From Cyclina sinensis (taxonomy: Eukaryota > Mollusca > Bivalvia > Venerida > Veneridae): 64,000 nt of DNA. Below, one piece after another: positions 49,001-62,100 of this stretch (positions within the stretch are counted from its first letter, which is position 1; every line of letters starts with the position of its first letter). A program made the translations under genes and the position numbers. Location of the stretch: NCBI GenBank assembly GCA_012932295.1, contig JAAONU010000014.1, positions 15,813,039-15,877,038 on the forward strand, written 5' to 3'. Below the pieces are notes generated by a model. It did not search any database, was not told the origin of the DNA, and worked only from the letters and a program-made list of their open reading frames with translations.

Positions 49001-50713
49001 TAATCAGGGACCCCACCTTCTTATATTTTTAAACGGTTAAAAAGGGTTTCCTGGACATCATAAAATCATTTATTAGGCAGACGGGTACTGAAGAGAGTGA
49101 TGAAATTTCAAGTAAAATGGACTTGGAAAAAAATGAGATGCTGTATTTTATGTTATCAAATTTGTTATGTAAATGTGTGTCTTAATGAGTGTTCAATAAA
49201 AAGTGAAGCCCAGTGTGTTTTTTTCGATTATTTGACCATATGATGTACTGACTTGATATGATTCGATATTAAGTATAGTGTAGACTTCATACGAGCAAGA
49301 TATTCTGATTAAGTTTCAGCTAGATAGTTAGCTTTTTTATTCAAAATAAAATTCATTAGCTAGAAACGTTTGCTTGAAATCTAAATACTCTGTAACAGAC
49401 AGCTTTTTTTCAACAGCTCGTTGTCATGAGGTTTGACTGTTTGAAGCTGAATGTTAGTGATCGTACCTACATTTTAGCACCAGTGAAATAAACTAGTAGC
49501 AGATTATTTGTGGAATTTTCTGAAACTTAATATTTATAACTTTCTTTTATCAAGTATCATAAATCAATTTTAGTAATATTGTTATGCACACACAAGTTTA
49601 AACATGTAACGTGTAACCACGTCCGTGTTTGACCATAATCTGCATTTACAAACGTAAGTTAACCAAATCGGATAGCTTTACTAAAACTATCAAAGGACTT
49701 CCTGGCGATCAAATATACTTTATAGTTTAAAAGTACTTGGCGTAATAAATTGTGTAATAAATTGTTTCAAGAAGTAGGTTTTACCCTGAAGAAAATTGTG
49801 ACACAGTAGATAATAAGATTACTGCTCTACTAATGCCGCTTTGATTTTTTTCATAAAGCATGTCTTTCTACATTTAAAGATCTTCTTTCAAAACATGACT
49901 AACAATGTGGGGGGGGGGGACTTGCAAACCTATCAGTACGTTTAAACCGGGGCTTAGTTCAATGTTGGTTTGATGATTATTTCATAAACGTATAGTTATT
50001 AATAATGTGTTGGCAAAGAACTGTGTTCAAGAACGAGGATTACGATTTTAATAAAGTTTAATATTGTAAAGGACAATCGGGTGTTTATCGTTGTAACAGA
50101 TCTGTCATCCTAGATCTGTAACCTACTAAATCTGATACATTATTGATTCGTTATTCAATTTATTATTTATTTTAAAACAAGAGCGTTAGTGGTTCAAAGG
50201 ATGAAAAGGTTCATTTTTTCATAACAATTTATTATCCGCCTCATAAAAGTGATAATAATAATTTTTTACCCTCTTGTACCTCACTTTGATTGGCATATAG
50301 ATCACGACCGAAAAAAATGATATATACATGTTATTCAATTTTAAATGCAGGCCATTTCTCTTCTAAGTGATAGCCCCGAGTTCAATGATTATTTGCAATT
50401 GTTTTGGCGTGTTTATCAGTGTCAAGTTACTACTCAAGTTACTGTGTACGGCCTAAGGAAATCTCATGAACACAAATAGACGACAAAGGATTCATAAATA
50501 TGTCGGAGGATGAGCAAATTTTGGAATTGAAAGGAAAGTGTCATTAAATAATTGATTTGACATAATCCCTGTTATTTATTCGACGGCAGTCGTATTGGGC
50601 CCCAGGTCGAAGGACGAGTGCCGATACGACTGTCCCAATGAAATATAAAATGGCTTATATGAAATCGTTTAATAGCATATTATATATATCATAGCATATA
50701 ATTTCACTGATAT
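46008..50713. other. TEP upstream region / intergenic up to the DUF1647-like pair
   Basis: This holds the presumed TEP 5' UTR and promoter. A candidate non-coding exon ends at the donor near 46702. No TATA box or clear NF-kappaB-type site is visible. The large palindromic element (47262-48607) dominates the middle. A short imperfect inverted repeat sits at about 50585-50632 (GGCAGTCGTATTGG and CCGATACGACTGTCCC). No gene is recognised. Confidence 0.5.
47262..48607. mobile_element. 1.35-kb fold-back (palindromic) element with GC-rich tandem ends
   Basis: The left end is GATTTGTGAAGTTAGCGGCC followed by tandem GCGGCCTGGCGGCGTGAAGT units (to about 47410). The right end (48525-48600) is the same array inverted, ending CCGCTAACTTCACAAATC. 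Between them each arm holds two to three ~165-bp modules. A module has TTATCATAATTTATGTTTAT, AATCGATTTTTTCAGCATG, TACATTTCAGGGGTGAATAA, TCAACAAGAACTAGCTTTGA and a short GCGGCCTAGCGGCC run. The arms meet near 47985-47995. No protein is encoded. It looks like a fold-back transposon; the family is unknown to me. Confidence 0.75.
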
Positions 50714-50719
50714 TTTATT
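50714..50719 (-). terminator. Poly(A) signal of DUF1647-like paralog 1
   Basis: AATAAA on the minus strand, about 87 bases after the stop at 50806-50808. Confidence 0.45.
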
Positions 50720-50805
50720 GATGTTTTACACAGCGTAAAATGTTTACATTTCTTTGAATATAGTTTAGAATTGAAACAAAAATACAAGAACTACAAGTAT
50801 GTAAA

Positions 50806-53800
50806 TTAGTAACATGTAAATGCGAACTGACAATGTTCAAAGTAGTTAACACGCACACGTCGGCGTATAGAGTAGATATCATTGAACTTACTGTCCAGAG
50901 GATATTCATTTTGTTCATGATATAAGCGACGTAAAATAATACTAAGAACTGATTGGTCAAATCTGTGACACCGACCGTCTCTTGTATCTAAGAAATCACA
51001 AGCAAGTCTTTCTTCTCCGAACGGGCGCTATACATGCTTCGTTTAACGCACAGGAGACCCATGCGTTCACAATGGTCTTCGTTACATTGTCAAAATGAAA
51101 CAACACAGTAGTTGCCCATACCTCTGTTAAAAGTCTATATGGACAAACATCCTCTTCTATAAAATTAAATGTACGAATATCCGTTTGCATAGCAACGGAC
51201 ACTTGCTCAGGGTATGTTCTTTCCATGAAGAAAAGGACGCTGTTCTGTTTTGCGTAGTCAATAGCTTCGTGCAAGTCTACTGTAAGGAAATTGATGGATA
51301 CATCTACCCACCAGACGAACCCGAATTCCATGAGGGTCATCTGCAATTGAAACATAGTTAAGCACACGAAAAACAAAAACATGTCGTATATTATTATTAC
51401 ATGGAGAACAACATACACTGTTTAGTTTAAAGCAATCAGTAAGAATTGTTTTGCTTATATCATGACTATGTGATATAAATCAATTGTTACATTTGTATCG
51501 ATTTAATTTGTTAATGTTTTAAGAATAATGTACGTATTAAAATACATCATGTATCAAAGCAAGATTGACGTTGACGTTATTTGGAAAGCAATCTAATTCT
51601 AACTTGTTTCGATTCATTTTCTAGAAAAAAAACGTTATTTTTTCCTAATCTATAATGGCAAACAATTTTCGTAGACTCACTTGTACAATTACAGGTTTAA
51701 AAGCATACGTCTTAAGATTCCGAATGTGTGGAGGGAAAGACCTCAAATGGAAATCGTCGTATCTCACACATGCATTTTTTCTGTAACTGTAAAATATAGG
51801 AAAATAAAGAATAAATGTACTGTCTAATAGTCCATGGAAATTTGAATTAACACTTTAAGCTTATTACTTTTCTTTTAAAGTTCAAAATGAAGTACGTTCA
51901 TCATCAGAAAGGAGACTAACAGTGACGAGTATATAGAATCATTACGTATACGTCAGTGGTTAAAATAGAATGGCTTAAGAATATTTTTCTAAGTTATTCA
52001 GTGAAAAAAATAGTTAATTAATTGTCCCGAGTGAACATTATGTATTCACTGGGATGAAAAATAAAAATTGTAACGATCTGACTTTGAAAGCTTAAGACCT
52101 TCTGCACTGGTGTAAAATCGAAATTTCTTACCACACCTAGCTGCCGCTTTGTCATTCCTAAGTCATATACAACAATTCGACCCTTGCCTTTGTTTTGTTT
52201 AGAATTAACGACAGCATGTAGTGACCTAAACATCCCTTGGCAATATGGGTAGTAGGCGTAATCCATAGCTGTTACAAAAACCGGAAATGACAATCAATTG
52301 TATCCGGATTACTTTTGTTTCCGCCAATCTTATCCATGTATTGGTCTGCTTCACCCTTCGGATAGTTGCTAATCACATTCAAATTCTCTTCTAAACTTGG
52401 CTCAAATGGTTTTTCACACTTGTCGGAGAACCCTTTAAAATTATCTTACAGTTTGAATGAAATTAGGAGACATTGTAAAACTATTTTTTAACTTAACAGT
52501 GATACATATAAGAGGAAAGCTGTGCATGGACCACGTGGGTTTAGCGTCTTTATTTCACAAGTACTTTCCAGTGTAGGATATAGGTGCCTTCTTGCTTTGA
52601 GGACAATCGAAAACCAGTTCAGCATTCATTGCCTAAGTGTAGACTACATTACCTATACTAACATTTCATAAAATTTATTTTAAAGTCTCAGGTTTAAAAT
52701 TACTTTTTATTTTACGAAGAGAGATGCTTTATCGGCAGAAATGATCTTTATTTATACCAAAATTATGCCTAACTTTAAAACAATCAATGAATATATTAGA
52801 AATAGAGTGCAGTAGTTTTCAATAACATTTAATAATAATGTTTGGCTTTTTTTCATGAAGAAATGACTTGATTACAAAAGAAAGACCCGTCAACATTGGT
52901 ATAGAGTGAATAGAACATGCCTCGATCATTATCCTTTCAGTACATTAATATTAGGTAATATATTAATAAAATGAATGTGATACTGGAAATTAAACTGATT
53001 AAAAACAATATGTTGGAGGGTGATTGTTTTTCCTTACATTCCGGATTTGCGGTCGTATTGCTTTTTGCTGCTTGATGCTCTTTGGCCGTAAAAAAGGGAT
53101 CTGAAAAAATTCTTAAAAGGTAGAAACATGAATAAAATAAACAAAACTTATTTTATTGAATCCCATTAAAAACTGATGTTAAGCACCTATATGCATCAAA
53201 ATCGTGCATTATATATCTTAATAATTTTGAAATGGACATTCTAAGTTTAACGTGGAAATTATACCATCTTATTTAGTTTGCCAAAGGTTTGTATGACTGC
53301 TGTAATTAACACTTGTTCCTTGGTTTGCTAAGAATATACTACATTATCTCATTATCTTATTTTTCTTAGAATTGCGTAAAAACGTTGCAGATGGGTTACC
53401 ACGAGAAAATCCGATGCTTATCATAGTGCCACCTGCAAAAACTGTTACCATGACAACACTGATTTTCAAAATATCATCTAAAAAAGAATAAATAGACAAG
53501 AATAAACAAGTAAAAGAGGACAGGGACAGGAGAAGAAAATATATAGCATTAATACTGATTTATTACTTATAAATGCTTGATAAAATACAGTTTGTAAAAA
53601 CAAACAGACTATGGTTGCCGGAAACATTGATTTTGATTTAATGTATAAAACTAACAACGTTCGCTTTTTCTTTAAGAAAAAACGACTGTTATTAAAGAAA
53701 GTTATCTGTGATATTGACGTTTACTTGGTTAAAACTGAAGAGCCTTTAAAGATAAATATTACGAAAATATATAAAAAAATACACTTAAGATAAATACCTC

Positions 53801-53840
53801 TGAGTTTCTTCGGAAGTGTTAAAGCCCTTTTCGAATGCAT
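50806..53840 (-). CDS. DUF1647-like putative type II membrane glycosyltransferase, paralog 1 (frame-broken)
   Basis: Exons: 53798-53840, 53400-53477, 53038-53100, 52132-52432, 51681-51780, 50806-51340 (about 373 aa). A basic cytosolic tail (MHSKRALTLPKKLRD) is followed by one membrane span (ILKISVVMVTVFAGGTMISI), a stem, then a luminal domain with VFVTAMDYAYY, RIVVYDLGM, FPPHIRNLKTYAFKPVIVQ and FGFVWWVDVSINF, and a Cys-rich C-terminal part with CHRFDQSVLSIILRRLYH. The order YDLG, FP-x-HV/I-R-x-L-x-YA-x-KP and V-WW-D is that of DUF1647 proteins, which resemble Golgi glycosyltransferases; substrate and activity are unknown. Against paralog 2 the frame breaks near 52283, in a GGG run at 51733-51735 and in a TTT run at 51009-51011. 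ATG 53838-53840 gives the only tail that joins the membrane exon in phase. Either assembly errors or a decaying copy. Confidence 0.75.
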
Positions 53841-55420
53841 TCTAAATATTATGTTCCAATCAGCTGGACAAATTCATATACACATTATTGGCAATTTAAA
53901 AGCTTGGCCATGATGAGTGGTTTCTCCTTCAGGCTAAATTAAACATATACACATGGAGCTTTAAACCCTACTCTGCAGTTTTTATAGCATCTTTTAAATG
54001 TTTACAGATGATTTTAACTGTATAAACTGTAAATAAGCATTGACATTTAATCTGTATAAACCTAAATATGCATGTTTATTTCCACGAGAGATCAATTTTG
54101 CCCTTAAGGTATTTTATATTTGTGATACATTTGACTTTCAAAATAAACATTTGGTTAAAATGTCAGCTTCTGCACTATGAAGAGACGTAGATCATACTCA
54201 ACATTAAAAAGAATTTAAGATTACCTTGAATATGTCTGGCTTCAGAAACATTTCCTACAACTGTTTAACTGTCAATTGTCAGTGGCATACTATTTATAGA
54301 TTGCGACAGCCACTCGAGCTTTTGTGTCAATTATGTTTATTCCAAATATATTATAACAGGCGACTCTTATCGAAGCAGTTATTTTTTTCTCACAACATAA
54401 TGAGAATACCGCTCTGTCGTCGCATTGTTCGCATGAAATGTTTACAATTTTCGTTACAAAAATAAAATTTATTATTTGTCTTTCAAACCGGATTATGTTT
54501 TTGTAAGCTATTTTCTTCGATTACGATCAATATTTGTTTCTTTCACAAGGACTAACATGGCACTTTATCACTTATAATGCTTAGTAAGGCTGATCTGTCC
54601 TATTCTTTTAATTAAGGGAAACAATCAATGAAATTCACTTTAAAAGCTAATTTAACAACTGAACTATTAGATAATCATATAAGTTTATATGTACTCAAGT
54701 TTTGTCATCGTTTGCTTTTTAATTTCATTTTATCATATTATTTTTTTTTACATTTTGATAAGATATTTATCACCAGTAGAACTCCATGTTATGGCATACG
54801 ATGCACAATATTTAACAACAACATAAACTTTATTAAACTCAAACCTATTTACAGGTACATGAGTATACAGTACATTTACCAAACAAAAGTACCATAATAA
54901 TATCACGTGACAAGTGGTATTTTTTTTTTGGGGGGGGGGAATACCCAAATAATTCAGTAATACATAATTTGATACTTTATTGATAACAGCAAAAAAAGAA
55001 ATGCAATTTAGAAACTTCGAAGAGTTTGTAAGATTTTCTTGTTTCTTGTTACAATAAACGATGAACACCTGTAAGTTTTTATTTACGATGGTAAGAATTT
55101 CATGGAATAGAGAAACAACAAACGAATAAATGAAGAAAACGTATGTTTGTATTACAGCTACTGTGTTATTGAACTCAAACATTTGTCTATATTGTTAAGT
55201 AGTTATAAAAAAACTATTGTTAACAATAAAAAGGTATTGTTAGGTAGTTATGAAAAAAAAGTCTGAACAACAAGAAAAACTATATCAGAACTCGCTAATA
55301 ATTCTAAGATGAATTGCCATTTGAAAAAATTGTCAAGGCACCAATTATATCATCTGCATTTGACACTTGAGTTTGACATTTGCATATTCGAGAAAAAGGA
55401 AAAAAAGGAAATTCATAATT
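53841..55420. other. Intergenic spacer between the two DUF1647-like paralogs
   Basis: About 1.6 kb separates the stop of paralog 2 from the start of paralog 1. It should hold the paralog 1 promoter and paralog 2 3' UTR. Short open frames (for example 54628-54897 and 54748-55182) are AT-rich and featureless. A T9G9-type run lies near 54922-54939. I see no gene. Confidence 0.5.
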
Positions 55421-58356
55421 CTAAATAAAACAAACATTATTCTCACATTTAGTAGGATCCATTGCATCAGAACGATTTACTTCAACAATCTCTTCAGAAA
55501 CTTTATTAAAGGAATACAAAAGTTTAGTGTGATAAATTCGACGTGTTAAAATACTAAACACCGACTGGTCATATTGATGACACTTCACGTCATATGTTTC
55601 ATTGATGTCACATTCATTCTTACTGACTGGCTCTTTATTCAAAGGCGCTATGCAGTTTTTATCTAGTGCACATTTTGCCCAAGCACGCACAATAGCTATA
55701 CTGATCGGATTGAAATAAACCATAACAGAACTTCCATCTGCCTCTGGAAAATGCTTGAATTTGCACACATCCTCGCCAAGAAACCTGAACGTGTCAATGC
55801 TCGTGCGTCTTGTAATACTATTGGAGTCTTTAAGGGCTGAAACCTTATATACTAGTCCATACTTCTTGGCTTCCGCAAATGCTTTGTCTACATTGAGCGT
55901 TTTAAAACGCACTGCTGTATCTACCCACCATACAAATCCAAACTCAACCAGCAACATCTGAAAAAAATGATAACACTCAAAGATATCCTTAGAAAAGAAG
56001 CGCTTAGAACGTACAACCGGTGCTATCTTGTATGAGAACTATTTTCTTTTCTAATCCTAATATAAGTTACCAATGGCTTGTTCAAACTTTAGAGAAAACA
56101 ATTTTTTCTTTCACTGGCATGTTAAAGAAATGTCATCTATATCATAAAACAGATTTAGCCTAGTAATTGACTGTCTAGCAAAGGCGTTATGTTGTTTGTT
56201 ATAAAGATACCCGTTAACAATTTGTAAGGCATGGTTCTACAGCATAAGTTCTACCTGTAACAAAATAGGTTTCCAAGCACGGTACTTCTTTGTTCTAACA
56301 TGTGGTGGAAACTCTTTGAAAGGGAACTCACGAATTTTGCAAGGCAATCCTGATGTCTGGAAAAAAAACAAAGTCACTGGTTAGTTCTATGTTTAATGTC
56401 AGGTAAGGTACTTACTGGTTTTTACCACAGAAGATCTTCTTCAGTCCTGATGTCTGAAAAATAATACAAAAATCATATAGAAGTTTAATGTGTCATGTTT
56501 AATGTCAATACGCAAGTCCTTTTAAGCTGTTATCACAAAAACTCTTCTTGTGAGCATTCGCTTCAAATATATAATAGGGTTCGACAGAGAAAAACTTGAA
56601 GCATTAAATTACTCGAAAATGCAAACGTTCATTAGGCAACATTTTCTAAGTGATGTGTGTATTCTTCACAAACAGAAAATAAAAACATCGTTATCCTGAC
56701 TTTCGAAAGTATTTAAACATTCAAATAGAAATAACTTACCTCTATAGTTCTCGTTTGCGTTCTAGTCATCCCCAAATCAAAAATAATAATTCTGATTCTG
56801 TCACCCTTCTGCCGATAGTTAACAACAGCGTAATGAAACGATTTAATCATCCCCATAAATAACGCGAAATAATTTCTAGAAACGGCTGTAACTAGCACAG
56901 GGTTATTTCGTCTCTTTATGGGCTTCGTAAAATTGCCTCCAATTTTCCACATATACAAGTCAGCTTCCTCTCCAGGGTAGTTGTCGATAACCTTGAGATT
57001 GTCTTCTAAAGATTTATTGAACTTCTCTACGCATTCTCTGTCGAAAACTGTAATTGATATATACGAACCATGCTACAGATCAGTCAATCAGTAAGTCAGT
57101 CAGCCGGCAAGCCAACTAGTCCGCCAGACATCCAGCCAGACAGCCAGCTAGAAAGCCATTAAGTCAGACAGACAGGAAGCAACAAGCAAGCAAGAACGTA
57201 AGAAAGGAAGCAAGAATGTCAACTTCATTTAAATGAAGTAAATGATAACTTAATGACATTATGAATAATTTGTTAGCTCCTACAATAGACAATGAAACAT
57301 ATTATCATATTGATACTTCATGTCCAAGTAAGGATAATGTATGTTTTTAGATCATTCACTGAGAATATTCAGGATCTGTATCTGTTAGGTTAAAAGTAAC
57401 TTATTACCACTATATTTGTCACTGAAATCGCTTATGTCAATTTGCTTTGAAAAAGCATCGTCTGATTTCAGTCTCTGCCTAGTAATTAAGTCTCTTTCTT
57501 TGTCTGAAAATAGCTCTCCATCGTCTTCTTCAGTAATCAGGATTCCTTCAAAATAAAGAAAAAAGAAAAAAATCATGACAAAAAATATTAATTATCTTTT
57601 TCAAGTTTTTATGCAACGAAAATTTGGCTCATTCGCAAAATGCAATACCCTACATTGATTTCTCGTGTTAAAAGTCGTCAGCACTGCAACATTGTAAACT
57701 TAGCCCGGTCGTTACAGTTGGATTTATGATCACTCTCTTTGTGATAATTTTACCATTTATACTCATTTTAAAAACTACAGTAGTTACAAGTCGTTTAAAC
57801 GTCAACGTCTTCTAGAAAATGAAGAATTGTTCTTACTAGATACGCGGGAAATTTTCATATACTTTTATTGTAATAATATATCTTTTGAAAAGCCTCATTT
57901 ATATAACAAAACATATAATCATAAAGGCTATACTGACTACACAATCCACTGAAGACCAATAGATAAGACTAACATAAGAAAGAAAAAATGATGTAATTTC
58001 TTACCTACATGCAATGACCTAATGACACTAACAGCAAACAACGCCAAAAGAATTCCAACACATACTTGAAAGATGTTTTTTAGTATACCTGTAATTGTAA
58101 CATAATTCACAAAACAAATGAAATTATTCTTTAAGATCAGTATTTCCTGTTTTGTGATTGTTAAATCTGGTTTAAAAAATAAAAAGTGAAAAGATCAACA
58201 CCTATTTTGAATAAAAATAACAACATCTCTCTGTTTATCACTTAGAAATTTTGTGATATCTACAACTATACAATTATTATATATGTATTAGATTACGTAC
58301 TCAATTATTAAATTCGGTTAAAAAGAAACATCATTTGTCACACCTTTATTCCTCAT
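55421..58356 (-). CDS. DUF1647-like putative type II membrane glycosyltransferase, paralog 2 (intact)
   Basis: Exons: 58344-58356 (tentative start, MRNK), 58005-58088, 57408-57545, 56740-57047, 56255-56356, 55421-55957; about 393 aa with no frame break. A membrane span (ILKNIFQVCVGILLALFAV) and an acidic stem (TEEDDGELFSDKERD) precede the catalytic-type domain: VLVTAVSRNYFALFMGMIKS, IIIFDLGM, CKIREFPFKEFPPHVR, YRAWKPILLQ, VEFGFVWWVDTAVRF, then a C-terminal part with paired cysteines and CHQYDQSVFSILTRRIYH. Splice phases (1,1,1,0,0) equal those of paralog 1, so the two arose by tandem duplication. The role is inferred to be sugar transfer in the Golgi lumen; no substrate can be read from sequence. 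The 13-nt first exon is the weakest part; another first exon upstream is possible. Confidence 0.82.
57077..57215. repeat. Low-complexity GCCAGACA/AAGCAAGC region
   Basis: Imperfect short repeats of the type CAGTCAGTCAGCC, AGCCAGACAGCCAGC and AAGCAACAAGCAAGC, in the intron between stem and catalytic exons of paralog 2. Confidence 0.7.
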
Positions 58357-59087
58357 AGTCTTTTTAATTGAGGACACAATTTAGAATATCTATCAGAAGC
58401 TTATTTGTCAAATAAATTAGGTTCTATTCACATATGCCGGCTATAACTACATCCTTAACTGCTAAAATAGCGACCTATTGAAATAAGGCTTAAATGTCAT
58501 CATCAACACCGCAGGGAACTATCATGGTCAAGCTTTAATATCACTGACCTTGTGGTTGATATTTGGTTAACATAAAAATTTTACTATTAAATTTACCACT
58601 AAATGTACTATTAACTATAACTCTATCCAAGGGAAATTTTGGCCCTTTTTTGTACTTTGAACTATATTTTTCAACTCTATATGACAAAATGTTGTCTGAT
58701 TACTTTGGAGACGCAGACATTTCAGTTATATTTGATTTATCCTACACTTGAGAGGTTTTTTTTTTCTTTAATTTACAGCTATATCATACATCACCATTTC
58801 TCAGACAAAGATCTGAGTTCGTTTCAATTTCACTTTAAGACGTTCTTTAAAATATTATAACAATAATATAACCCAGTGGTAAAAAATCTATTTCAGTCTT
58901 CGACTTTAAAGTATGTTTATACATAATTTTTCATTTTTGTCACCGTTTAAACTATACTATTTATTTTTAGTTGACTAGGAAATAAATTTGCACATCTTGA
59001 ATAAAACTCTCAAATACCGATTCCTAGATTCAAGTCCAATGCTTCCACTCAAATGATGGAAAGCAGACAGTCACTTCAGACTTTCAC

Positions 59088-59156
59088 TACTGCTGGGAAT
59101 CGAACTAGCAATCCCTGGATCGGAAATGTGGTGATCACCCTTTCAACAACTGCACT
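59088..59156 (-). repeat. tRNA-derived SINE head
   Basis: The minus strand shows GTTGTTGAAAGGGTGATCAC (A-box-like) and AGTTCGATTCCCAGC (B-box-like) at tRNA spacing. The body sequence differs from the other two tRNA-like heads in the window, so different source tRNAs are likely. Confidence 0.45.
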
Positions 59157-62100
59157 GTTTTCAATATGGATATATGAAGTTTTCTCTATGTTATAGAGAG
59201 TATGGGCCTCTTTTGACGAAGATATGTTACTGATTTTCAAGAAATGTGCAAATCACGTTTCTTAATGCATATAATTATAAAACATACAAAACAGCTTAAT
59301 ATGTTAAATAGATGAAATAGATGTTTTGTCAATATAAATATTGATTTCTTTCATTTTAGAACAAAGATCAACAGCTTTCTACTACCGGTTATCTTGTGAG
59401 AAAAAAAAACTATTATAGTTCATGTGCTTTTAAGAATGTCACTCATATATTGATAAAATATAAATGTCGCAACTGTAGTAAGTCAGCTACTGATTACCGA
59501 TAAAATGTTTTTACTAGTTCGAAGGAACGAAGGTTCCCGCTACGTTATATCAAGACATGCTATCATACATTGATGGCAAGTGTCATTGCAGCAGCCTTTC
59601 AATAATGTGTATTTTTGATAAAAAAACCCTATTTTTATGTGATGACATTTTGACCTTGAACAGATCAGAATTTGGCACTTTCCGTTCGTGAAACATACAT
59701 CATGTTCTCTTTATCGAACTGAGCTTGATAGGAAATTATCAAATAAATATTTCAATACTTAGTTTAGTAGAAATGCTGTTTTTAATTGCCTTTCAGGTTT
59801 TTATTTCTCTTTTTTTTCAAAAAGGTCCTATTTATACTTTTACAAAACTAAATATGGATGATTTGTTTTTTGGATTGGATTAAGACACACAAAGTTAACT
59901 GGTATAATGCACTTTAATGGACAGACTGTTTTTAACTAAGCACGTCGTTGTTCGGAGTGTTGTATTCCAACCAGAGCAATTTTAGAAAAGAAAAGAAAAT
60001 AGTTACTACTATTACCTCGTTTAAAAATGATTGGCAAGCTGTGAAACAAAATTTAGTTTTGTAGAAAGGAAAACAACATTTTATCATAGACATTTTTTTT
60101 CAGAGGTAATACAGGTTTAAATGCCACTTAAAATAATTTAAAATAACGGTTTACCCAGTTATTTTTATTTTAAAACCTGTTGATTTCTTACCTTCTCAAA
60201 CTTCCTCTCCAAAGAAGAAAACTCTGGTATTCTCAGAAATGCTTTCTGCTTCAGAGAAGCAATATGCAATCTCTATCATAGCCAAAGTAGAGTAAAGACT
60301 TGCAGTACACTATAGTTATTGTAAAGTCATGAAACATGTCTTTTAACTCAATTAATAGAGAAATAAAATGTAATAACTTTTAAGACTTGCATTTTGCATT
60401 TGGCCATGGTCGTAGAATTTTCATCAATATATGAATGAAAATCTAAAATTAAGCTGCTGTTCTACTTTTGAGAATGAATTAAACGAACTGTTTATTAAAA
60501 GATTATTTATACAATAATAATTTTTAAACAGGCAAATTTCAACCGTTTAGTAAATATGCTCAGTAGTAAGTTAGTAAACATATTTGTTTACGTTTCAAAA
60601 ATTAACATTAAAGTACAGAAAGTAAATCCCACCCTGAAAGACGTAAACCATAAGCTAAACAAGATAAGAGAAGATCCATTATTTCTTAGTTTTTATAGAA
60701 GAGATAAACTGTTTAATGTAAGTGTTTTAAATATCATCCCGGTATTTCATTTAAGTCATTAGCATAATTATATTTGGTCGATACCTGTAATTTTTCAGCG
60801 ATTTTCTCTTTACACAAAAGTTATTTTTAAATTAGGAGTCTAGTAAGTTTAAAATCATTTAACAAAACCATTTGTATGGCTTATTTCGGGGATGGCGTCA
60901 TGTGTTTAAGATACTTTACGGGTCTCTAACTGCTCCGCACTTTGCCTTTTCCCTGTATCCCGAAAATGAGTCGCCAGTGTCACACTGTTCCAATTTGAAT
61001 ACTGTAAACAAGAATGGCGGATCAATGTTATCGTGCCGCGACGATCAAAATGCCCGATTTGACTTCTTCAATCGCATTTTTTCGATACAAATTGTTCGTT
61101 GGCATCTGATTTCGTGGTTGAGCTGACCCACGAAATCCACGAAAATTAGTGTCCCACGAAAAATAATGATTTCGCAGTACTGTTATAAATATTGAAATTT
61201 ATCGAACAGGAACTGACTTACCAGTGAAGAGGTGAAAATGTGTAATCTTCATATTAGCAGTTCACAAAACTTTAACTAAATTCTTGGATTTGCTGTATTT
61301 CGGCCGTATTTGAAATTCAACAAGCTGTGGTCTCATGCAGTAAAAGTGCAAAACGTGGATTATAGCTGAGCGCATTTCTTATTTTGAATCTATTTTTATT
61401 TATGACAATTTGTCCCAAGAATTCGGTAACTCGGTCAAATTTTTGTAGATTTTAATTTTGGAGCGGCATGTTTACATCACGTGGTTTGCATTGATAAAAT
61501 AACGTCATACACGGAGGGAGAGAAGTTAAATAGTGAACTTGCTACATTTAAAGTGTGACAAAAGTTAACAGAAGTTAATTCACTGACTGAATTCTTCAAT
61601 ACAGGATTTAATCCCCAAGCGATGTTAGAGTACTGTTTTAACAACATGTAAAAGATATATTGATCTTTTATCACGATTCATATCATGGGTCGTTGTACTC
61701 TACATCATTTAACAGCTGTTATACATACACATTTCATGTAATCATCAATGGTTTCAATCTATTTCAGTGGCAATCGTTACATTTAACCTATAAAAATATC
61801 AACATGTGGTGGCAAACATAACGCTCTTTTCTTTTGCCTCGTATAGTTTTCTGACTGTCTTTCATGTTCTGTTATCATAATGATGCTTTGTTTCAAATAG
61901 ACGAATTCTATTTCAGCTTCATCTGTCATATATTGAAATGTTTCTTAACTACAATCTCAAGGTGTTTTTCAGTAAATCAAAATGAATAAAGCTAAGGTAA
62001 TCCCAGTTTGATATTTTTTTGCGGTATGATAACAATGAAACTCGATAGCATTTCTTTCAACTGGCTTAAATGTTATCAAATTCGCTAGCTGCTCGCTTTC

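Noticed and set aside
12003..51011. A general +1 programmed frameshifting system of the kind known in some ciliates
   Set aside because: Breaks fall in varied homopolymers and not always at stops, and the neighbouring intact paralog needs none; sequencing indels explain them more simply.
54748..55182. A 144-codon minus-strand open frame between the DUF1647-like paralogs
   Set aside because: AT-rich, no motif, no splice or start context, and it runs through a homopolymer.
60872..61126. Plus-strand open frame of 84 codons
   Set aside because: It overlaps a CCACGAAAT-type dispersed repeat and has no domain signature.
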